DNA from: Haloferula helveola
Lineage (GTDB): Bacteria > Verrucomicrobiota > Verrucomicrobiia > Verrucomicrobiales > Akkermansiaceae
Direction of reading: 5' to 3'
NCBI RefSeq assembly: GCF_037076345.1
Contig: NZ_AP024702.1
Location: forward strand, 3,100,001-3,164,000
Length of the DNA stretch: 64,000 bases
The position numbers and the translations under genes were made by a program. The notes beneath the pieces are model-generated. The model did not search any database. It was not told the DNA's origin and saw only the letters and a program-made list of their open reading frames with translations. Of the stretch, positions 57,441 through 64,000 are shown piece by piece (within the stretch, counting starts at the first letter, position 1; the number at the start of each line of letters is the position of its first letter).

Positions 57441-57471
57441 AACGCCGGTCCCGCACGTCGGGATCGGCGTT
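57441..57471 (+). terminator. Stem-loop between the two repeat-protein genes
   Basis: Stem AACGCCGGTCCCG / CGGGATCGGCGTT with a CACGT loop; only a weak T-rich tail (TCCTTCT). Confidence 0.65.
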
Positions 57472-57564
57472 CCTTCTGAACTTCAGGCACCTCCGCGTCG
57501 GGGAAGTTTCCCGGAATGCGGCCTTTGATTTCATCCCGTCTCAAAACCCGACTCATTCGCAATT

Positions 57565-60500
57565 ATGAACCGCCTCTTATCCCGAGTTCCGAAGAACCCC
57601 TTGGGTCTCCTCGCTTCCTTGGTCATCAGCACTACCGCATCTGCCCAGCAAGCGGGCAACAGTCCGGTGAAAATCTTCATTCTGGTCGGCCAGTCGAACA
57701 TGCTGGGCCACGGCAATATCTCTCCGGTCGGAACCGAAGGCACGCTCGAGTATGTGGTCGCGAATGACCCGGGCGGTGACTACCAGTTCCTCGTCGACGG
57801 GGGAGGCGACTGGGTGGTTCGCGACGAGGTCTGGATCAAGGACCAGTACGGCAATGCCACCGGCCTGACGGCTGGCTACGGGTCCGGCGCCAATGACTCG
57901 AATCTTCCGCCGATTGGCTCGAACATCGGTCCGGAGCTCGGTTTCGGAAACGCGATGGGCGACTTTTATGAGGAGCAGGTCCTCCTCGTGAAGGCGGCGT
58001 GGGGCGGCAAAAGTCTTGGCGGCGACTTCCGTCCGCCGAGTTCGGGATGGGCGGTCAATCCGCCGGTGGCCGAAGGAGACGAGGGCTACTACTACAATCA
58101 GGTCCTCGGTCTCGTGAGCGATGCGATTGCCAACCTCGGCACCTACTTTCCGGACTACGACGGCGGCGGCTACGAGATCGCCGGCTTCTGTTGGCACCAA
58201 GGGTGGAACGATCGCGTCAGCGGAACCTTCAGCGCCGAGTATGAGACGAACATGGCGAATTTCATCCGCGACATCCGTAGCGACCTCGGCGTCCCGGATC
58301 TTCCTTTCGTGATCGCGACCAGCGCCATGGATGGCAACGGGCCCGGTGTTTACTCCCAGGTCGAACTCGCCCAGCGGGCGATGACCGATCCGTTTCTCAC
58401 CAATCCCATGCCGCCGGACCTCTACGCCGATTTCGTCGGCAGCGTGGCGGTTGTGGATTGCCGTGAAACCTACAACGGCTGGGCCTACAGCGGGCTCGAT
58501 TTCTGGCAGGACGCGGCGAACTCGCCGCAGAACCAGGGATACCACTGGAACCGCAACGCCAAGACCTACCTGAACATCGGTCTCTCGATGGCCGACCAGA
58601 TGTCGATCCTCGCGCCCTCGGACTGTCCTTCGAGGCTCCGCGCTAAGGGAGGTGCCGTAAGCGGAATCTCCCTCGACTGGCTGAAGTGGGACAGCAATCC
58701 CACGAGCGTCCAGATCCTGCGCAACGGCTTCGAAGTGGCTGCCGCGCACTCGGGAGCCGCGACCACCTTCGATGATGCCGCCGCCGACCCGGGTATCTAC
58801 GAATATGTGCTCAACTTCACGATGCCGGGCGATCCATGCCCTCCTCTGACAGTGACCTTCGATGGCAGCATCACGGGTCTCGAGGCGGCCCGCGACGCGG
58901 GAGGGATCACCTTGAATTGGGTCAACGCGATGCCTTATCCGGCCATCGAAATCCGGCGCAACGGCATCGTGATCGAGGCGGCCTACAGCGGAACCAGCAC
59001 GAGTTATGTCGACACCACCGCCCCTGCGTCGGGCACTTTCGTTTACGAGGTGGTGCCGACGACCGGCACGACCACGCCCGCGGTCGTCCAGACCGATGTC
59101 TACTGGGATGGCGGTACGACGGACATCGCGGCAGTCGGTGACGGTACCAGCGACGGCGGCTCGGGAACGTGGGATGGCACGCTTCTGAATTGGGATGCCG
59201 GAAGTGGTGTGGCCCACGTCGCTTGGAACAACGGCGCCAGCGACGTGCCGGTGTTCGGCGGAGCGTCGGGCACGGTGACGATCGCCGGAGGCGGCGCGAC
59301 GGCTGGTGGCTTGGATTTTGACACCGACGGATACACCATCGATGGCGATCCGCTGACGCTTGTGGGGTCCGCGGGTGTCGACGTGGATTCGGGCACCGCG
59401 GTCATCGACTCGGTGGTGGCCGGCACGGCCGGGCTGAACAAGACCGGCAACGGCACGCTGCAACTTACCAACCTCGCCAACACCTTCACCGGCGATGTCA
59501 GTGTCGACGGCGGCAAGCTGCTCTTCAGGAGTACCAGCAACGACAGCGCGACGCGGACTTTGCAGGGCGGCAACTTCACCGGAAATATCGACATCGCCGA
59601 GGGTTCGACCTTCGAGTTCTGGAGCTACGGAGGATCGGGAACACCCCAGGAGTTCAGCGGCGACATCAGCGGTGATGGCGACCTGTGGCTCGCCTACAAC
59701 TGCACGTTCATCCTTTCCGGAACGAACACATCGACCGGCACGACGACGGTTCAGGGCGAACTCAACGGGCGCACCGCGAGACTGCAGATCGCTTCATTCA
59801 ACAGCGTCAGCCCGAGTGTCGTACTTGGGCGTGGTGGCATGCAGGCGAGCGGGATCCTCGACTACACCGGCACCGGCGAGACGACCGACACTTCCATCTA
59901 TCTCTACGCCAGTGGCAACAGCACGAAGGTCGTGAACAATCTCGGAACCGGTCCGCTCATCTTCACGACGCCGTGGGACGCGGCGAACGGCACGGGCCTG
60001 CGCATCGACATCACCACGGACTCGGACCTGATCCTCGACGGCTTCAGCATTCCGGGCCAGCCGAACTACATCGCCAAGCGCGGCAGCGGGACATTCTCGC
60101 TCGATGGTGACTGCGAGCTTTGGAACTACGTGCAGCTCTACGACGGCACGTTGGAGGTCAACACGGCCCTTGGGGACGGCGGAATCGAGTATAGCGACGC
60201 GAGCAACGAGTTCGTGGTCAGGCCCGGTGGCGTGGCGAATCAGGTGACCGTTCCGGATACCTCCATCCTTGAGGTCGGCATGGCCGTCAGCACCAGCCGC
60301 TTTCCTGCAGGCACGGTGATCACTTCCATCGTCGACGCGACGACCATCGAGGTGGATGCGAGTGCGGGCGGACCGAACGATCAGACGCCGGTGGGCGTGA
60401 TCGGTTATCCGGGAGCGCTCGGGCTGTTCGCCCCGGACCCGGGCAAGTTCCGTTGGGTCAACAGCGCGACGTTCCGCTACGCGGGCCCCGACGACAGCAC

Positions 60501-61467
60501 CAACCGCGGCTTCACGGTCGACAACGGCGACACCGGCACGTGGGACGTCGTCGGCGGCACGACCCTCGAGGTTTCCGGTGACTCGGCACCGACCTCGGGC
60601 AAGATCGCGAAGGTCGGAGCGGGCACGCTGGCCCTCAGCGGCACGCTGCAGCACACCGGCAGCCCGAACGCCGTCAGCGAAGGCGCGCTGCTCATCGACG
60701 GCGACGCCAGCGCGATGACCGGCAGCGTCAACATCGCCTCAGGCGCGACCCTCGGCGGGACCGGCACGATCGGTGGCAACGTCACGGTCGAGGACGGAGG
60801 CAAGCTGGCCTTCGACATCAGCACGGATGCGGCGAGCCACGACAAACTGGAGATCAACCCCGGCTACCTCGACTTCATCGGCGCGTCGGAACTGACGATC
60901 ACTTCGGGCGGCGGAGCCTCTCCGGGCGTCTACACGCTGGTGACCGACAGCGGATCGGGAATCACGGGCGCGGTGCCGGCGACGGTGAACCTGCCCGCGG
61001 GCTGGGCCGCGAGCGTGTCGATCTCGGGCAACGACCTGCTGCTCACCGTCACCTCGACCGGTGGTGGCGCCACCGCCTACGAAACATGGGCCGGCGGCTC
61101 GCTCTTCGAGGACGACGACAACGGCGACGATGTTGATAACGGTCTCGCGTTCATCCTCGGTGCGGCTGATCCGAATGCGAACGCGGTCGGTCTGCTTCCG
61201 GCTCCTGCCACCGAACCCGGCTTCCTGACGCTGACCTTCGAGCGTCTCGACGGCATCGCCCCGGCGGTTCTGAGCGTTGAGTACGGTCCGGACCTTTCGT
61301 TCGGGAACACCGATGCGATCCCGCTGACGAGCCAGACGCTGGGCAGCGGAGTCGAGGTGGTGGTGGTCGACGGAAGCCCGACGGACACCGTCACGATCAA
61401 GATCCCGGACAGCTTCGCGGGGGGTGGCGCGACACTCTTCGCCCGCCTCAGCGCGACCGAGAACTGA
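57565..61467 (+). CDS. Sialate O-acetylesterase-domain protein fused to beta-strand repeats
   Basis: 1300 residues. After a signal peptide, a SGNH/SASA carbohydrate-esterase domain (~30-350): catalytic Ser44 in VGQSNMLGHG, AAWGGKSL, FCWHQGWND and GYHWNRNAKTYL. Two fibronectin-like modules (~370-510), then autotransporter-associated strands (NGTLQLTNLANTFTG), and the same tail as the preceding protein (DDDNGDDVDNGLAFILG ... LSATEN). Probably deacetylates an algal or mucin-like glycan outside the cell, held by the repeat shaft. Confidence 0.9.
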   Translation: MNRLLSRVPKNPLGLLASLVISTTASAQQAGNSPVKIFILVGQSNMLGHGNISPVGTEGTLEYVVANDPGGDYQFLVDGGGDWVVRDEVWIKDQYGNATGLTAGYGSGANDSNLPPIGSNIGPELGFGNAMGDFYEEQVLLVKAAWGGKSLGGDFRPPSSGWAVNPPVAEGDEGYYYNQVLGLVSDAIANLGTYFPDYDGGGYEIAGFCWHQGWNDRVSGTFSAEYETNMANFIRDIRSDLGVPDLPFVIATSAMDGNGPGVYSQVELAQRAMTDPFLTNPMPPDLYADFVGSVAVVDCRETYNGWAYSGLDFWQDAANSPQNQGYHWNRNAKTYLNIGLSMADQMSILAPSDCPSRLRAKGGAVSGISLDWLKWDSNPTSVQILRNGFEVAAAHSGAATTFDDAAADPGIYEYVLNFTMPGDPCPPLTVTFDGSITGLEAARDAGGITLNWVNAMPYPAIEIRRNGIVIEAAYSGTSTSYVDTTAPASGTFVYEVVPTTGTTTPAVVQTDVYWDGGTTDIAAVGDGTSDGGSGTWDGTLLNWDAGSGVAHVAWNNGASDVPVFGGASGTVTIAGGGATAGGLDFDTDGYTIDGDPLTLVGSAGVDVDSGTAVIDSVVAGTAGLNKTGNGTLQLTNLANTFTGDVSVDGGKLLFRSTSNDSATRTLQGGNFTGNIDIAEGSTFEFWSYGGSGTPQEFSGDISGDGDLWLAYNCTFILSGTNTSTGTTTVQGELNGRTARLQIASFNSVSPSVVLGRGGMQASGILDYTGTGETTDTSIYLYASGNSTKVVNNLGTGPLIFTTPWDAANGTGLRIDITTDSDLILDGFSIPGQPNYIAKRGSGTFSLDGDCELWNYVQLYDGTLEVNTALGDGGIEYSDASNEFVVRPGGVANQVTVPDTSILEVGMAVSTSRFPAGTVITSIVDATTIEVDASAGGPNDQTPVGVIGYPGALGLFAPDPGKFRWVNSATFRYAGPDDSTNRGFTVDNGDTGTWDVVGGTTLEVSGDSAPTSGKIAKVGAGTLALSGTLQHTGSPNAVSEGALLIDGDASAMTGSVNIASGATLGGTGTIGGNVTVEDGGKLAFDISTDAASHDKLEINPGYLDFIGASELTITSGGGASPGVYTLVTDSGSGITGAVPATVNLPAGWAASVSISGNDLLLTVTSTGGGATAYETWAGGSLFEDDDNGDDVDNGLAFILGAADPNANAVGLLPAPATEPGFLTLTFERLDGIAPAVLSVEYGPDLSFGNTDAIPLTSQTLGSGVEVVVVDGSPTDTVTIKIPDSFAGGGATLFARLSATEN

Positions 61468-61811
61468 ACGCTGAGAAAGCCGGTCGTGCAGATTGCCCCA
61501 TCCCGTGCCCTCGAAGCAGGGGATGGAGTACGGCATGGGTCGTAGCTCGAAGCCGTCTTGTGTCGGGCTTCGTCCGCCTACGGGTATTTACGGCTCTTGC
61601 GAAGCTCGCCGGTCCCAAGGCTGTCCAAGAGTTGCATCCGTCGCATTAACATGACCCCAAAAGGTAATGGCCTGAAAATGAAAAGGCCTAGACGAAATGA
61701 CTGGCCGAGATTTGTTGGGCTTCCTCTCCGACTCGATTCCTGCCGTGCCAGCGCTGAAGCGTTTCTCTGCAGGGACGGCTTGATCTGCAGGACCCCACCT
61801 CCAGCGAACCA
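61468..61811. other. Intergenic region, 344 bp, no gene
   Basis: No coding signal. AT content rises near 61640-61690, where the promoter of the next gene may lie. A short inverted pair AATGGCC / AGGCCT-like occurs around 61667-61690. No riboswitch could be supported. Confidence 0.4.
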
Positions 61812-64000
61812 ATGAAAAAACTGAAAAACCACCCCGCGGCCTTGCTTCCGATCGCTGCGTCAATCGCGATTGCTCCATCTGTGTCCCAAGGGCAGATCAC
61901 TCCGGGATTCGACCTCAACTACGACTCAAGGGATCCTGCGAGCGCGATCAGTTCATCGAGCTGGGTCACGACCGTCGACGACGGCAGCGGTAGCTTTGAT
62001 TTCAGCTTCGGGGGGGACGTGACCCTCGAGAGTGTTTCTTCAGGCGCATCCGGCATCACCAACGCCTACCGCTTCACTGGTGGGGCGGGGGCATCCGGAA
62101 CATCGCTGGACAGCTACACGGGCGGGCCGACCGGCCAGCCAGTGACCTTCGAGCTTTGGGTCAAGCCGGCCGACACCGCCTCGGGAAATCCTGACCAGGT
62201 CATCTACGAGACGGGTGCGAACGGTGACGGCTGCGCGATCTTTTATTCGGTAGGCACTCCGGGAGACGGCATGGGCACGATTCGGTGGCTCACCAAGGAC
62301 GGAGAATACGTGACCGTCAGTGCCGACATCAGCACCGCAGATTTCAGTCACATCGTTTGCATTCTGAACCAGAATATCTCCGGGGCCTTCGATCTTCAGG
62401 AGATCTATGTGAACGGGGCGCTCGTTGATGACAACGACTCGACCACCGTTGGCGATGACGCGGCCAATGACCTGGATCACGAGACCCAAGACGACTGGGC
62501 TGGCAGTGACTCGGCGAGCATGGGCATCGGTGGCTCCGGAACGGCCAACTCCGGCCTCTCGCCGGGCAATTTCGAAGGCGACCTCTCGGTCTTACGTGCC
62601 TACTTCAGCCAAGCCCTGACCCCTGCCGAAATCCTTGCCAACTACAATGAGGACGCGGGTCCGGACACCACCGCTCCGATGCTCACCACGACCGACCCGT
62701 TGGACGACTCGACCGGGATCTATCCTGGCACGGCACTCGTCGCCACCTTTGACGAGGACATCGAATTGACGACCTCCGGCAGCATCACGGTGACCGACAC
62801 CACCGATGGCAGCGGAACATTCTCCATCGATCTCTCCAGCCTGCCTGATCCGGACGCGGATATCTCGGTTTCCGGAACCGATCTCACCATCATCCCGGCT
62901 GCCAGTCTTGAATTCGGGACTGCCTACGAGGTTTCAATCGATGCCTCGTCGATCGTGGATCTCGCAGGTTCTCCGAATGCCTATGCGGGCACGGACGCCG
63001 GTGAATGGACGTTCGTGACGGCTGCTGCCGACGGCACCGCGCCGACGGTGACCGCTTTCGACCCGCTCGACGGTGCGACGGATTTCCCTGCCGCCAACCC
63101 TCTCTCGGTCACCTTTGACGATCCGATCCTTCTTGAAGCCTCGACGCCCACGACCGTGCTCGATGAGGACTTCGAATCGGATGCCGGCGGTTTCACGACC
63201 AACGGCACGCCGAACGACTGGGCTTGGGGCACGCCGAATTCCGACAACGCCGCCGGCCTTACCATCACCGCCGGCAATAGCGGTTCGAACTGCTGGGCCA
63301 CCAACCTCGGAGCTGGAGGCAGTCCTTCCGGCACCATCGACCCCTTGGCGGTCTCCGTTCTCCAAGGACCTGACGCGGCGGGCAGCGGGCTCGACCTGAC
63401 AGGTCTGGCATCCGCCCAGGTCCAGTTCGCCGCAGCCTCGGATACCGTGACCGGTGACGTGGTCGAAGTGCTGGTGAAGGAGGTCGGGACCAACACGACG
63501 CTGGTGACTGTGCCTGCGACCGCCTTGGCGCCGCCGCTGACGGAAGACTGGGCCACCTACGGCCCGTTTGATATTTCGGATGCCGTCGGCCACAACGTGT
63601 ATCTCGAGTTCCGCTACGAAGGTTCCAACAATACCTACATCGGTCTCTACATCGACGATCTTCTGGTGACCGGCAACAGTGCCGCCGCTGCTGTTACCTT
63701 GCGCAACCTGACGACCGGCAACGATCTGGTCATCCCTACCAGCGACAGCTCCCAACTGAGTGTTTCCGGAAACACGCTGACCATCACCCCGACTGGCGGA
63801 CTGGTTGTCGGCGATGACTACGCCGTTCGGATCGGCTCCCAAGTGGTGAAGAACTACAGCGATCTTTTCTTCGCGGGCATTGCCGACGACACGACTTGGA
63901 ACTTCACCACGTCATTCACCGACGGCGACTGGATTGCGGATGCCGATGGCAACTGGAGCGACGGTGCCAACTGGGATCTCGGGATCGTTGCGGACGGCCC
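61812..64000 (+). CDS. Large secreted LamG / Ig-like protein, 3' end outside the window
   Basis: Open from ATG 61812 to the window end, 729 codons with no stop on my reading. Signal peptide (cleavage near VSQG). Residues ~25-280 look like a LamG/concanavalin-type domain (FTGGAGASGTSLD, VTFELWVKP, LQEIYVNGALVDD, LRAYFSQALTPAEILANYN). Then two Ig-like Big_5-type domains (DTTAPMLTTTDPLDD and GTAPTVTAFDPLDGAT), the second interrupted by a ~170-residue jelly-roll-like insert. Ends in GNWSDGANWDLG, the start of beta-strand repeats as in the two preceding genes. Confidence 0.85.
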   Translation, partial: MKKLKNHPAALLPIAASIAIAPSVSQGQITPGFDLNYDSRDPASAISSSSWVTTVDDGSGSFDFSFGGDVTLESVSSGASGITNAYRFTGGAGASGTSLDSYTGGPTGQPVTFELWVKPADTASGNPDQVIYETGANGDGCAIFYSVGTPGDGMGTIRWLTKDGEYVTVSADISTADFSHIVCILNQNISGAFDLQEIYVNGALVDDNDSTTVGDDAANDLDHETQDDWAGSDSASMGIGGSGTANSGLSPGNFEGDLSVLRAYFSQALTPAEILANYNEDAGPDTTAPMLTTTDPLDDSTGIYPGTALVATFDEDIELTTSGSITVTDTTDGSGTFSIDLSSLPDPDADISVSGTDLTIIPAASLEFGTAYEVSIDASSIVDLAGSPNAYAGTDAGEWTFVTAAADGTAPTVTAFDPLDGATDFPAANPLSVTFDDPILLEASTPTTVLDEDFESDAGGFTTNGTPNDWAWGTPNSDNAAGLTITAGNSGSNCWATNLGAGGSPSGTIDPLAVSVLQGPDAAGSGLDLTGLASAQVQFAAASDTVTGDVVEVLVKEVGTNTTLVTVPATALAPPLTEDWATYGPFDISDAVGHNVYLEFRYEGSNNTYIGLYIDDLLVTGNSAAAAVTLRNLTTGNDLVIPTSDSSQLSVSGNTLTITPTGGLVVGDDYAVRIGSQVVKNYSDLFFAGIADDTTWNFTTSFTDGDWIADADGNWSDGANWDLGIVADG

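Noticed and set aside
61558..61640. Possible riboswitch before the last gene
   Set aside because: The stretch has some paired bases, but I could not match a conserved core such as that of c-di-GMP or glycine switches.

Overview
GC-rich window with uninterrupted, tightly packed bacterial genes. It looks like a chromosome segment of a free-living, probably marine, Verrucomicrobiota (Verrucomicrobiales-like) bacterium. This is inferred from the combination of a sulfatase next to sugar-acid catabolism, large secreted autotransporter-associated beta-strand repeat proteins, a GntR-type regulator with a LacI-type sensor domain, an RRM protein with a Gly-rich tail, a FAS1 protein, and no phage or plasmid genes. 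No rRNA, tRNA or CRISPR array was seen.

Layout. 1-6002: thioredoxin end, then a minus-strand unit (ADP-ribosylglycohydrolase-like, photolyase-like FAD protein, DUF1287 protein), hemL, and a divergent secreted Ni-superoxide dismutase. 6027-8404: three 144-bp tandem repeats, then RecQ. 8418-10516: a compact arsenic operon (ArsR, a DUF6428-like protein, thioredoxin-type ArsC, aquaglyceroporin). 10667-16887: pseudopilin, alpha-glucan phosphorylase-like protein lacking the PLP lysine, threonine dehydrogenase, acyltransferase, RRM protein, Y1 transposase. 17071-24003: RecG, pseudokinase, LepA, FAS1 protein.

24197-35019 is the most unusual region: a nine-gene minus-strand operon. In transcription order it encodes a solute-binding/OmpA fusion, a vWA lipoprotein, a membrane-anchored solute-binding/OmpA fusion, a two-TM coiled-coil protein, PspA/IM30, a third solute-binding protein, an ABC permease, an ABC ATPase and a Vps4-like tandem AAA+ ATPase. 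It looks like an envelope-sensing or membrane-remodelling machine built on a nitrate/taurine-type ABC transporter.

35243-43928: a REP-associated transposase between two 78-bp repeat copies, manA, a giant MscK-like channel, FtsK, thymidylate kinase. 44880-52815: AraC regulator and five enzymes that together match the complete oxidative route from L-galactose to 2-keto-3-deoxygluconate, next to a sulfatase; this fits red-algal galactans. 52826-64000: GntR/LacI-type regulator and three large secreted repeat proteins, one with a sialate O-acetylesterase domain, the last running off the window.

At least seven different families of short palindromic repeats occupy intergenic gaps, often touching stop codons. 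Two are associated with Y1 (HUH) transposases.
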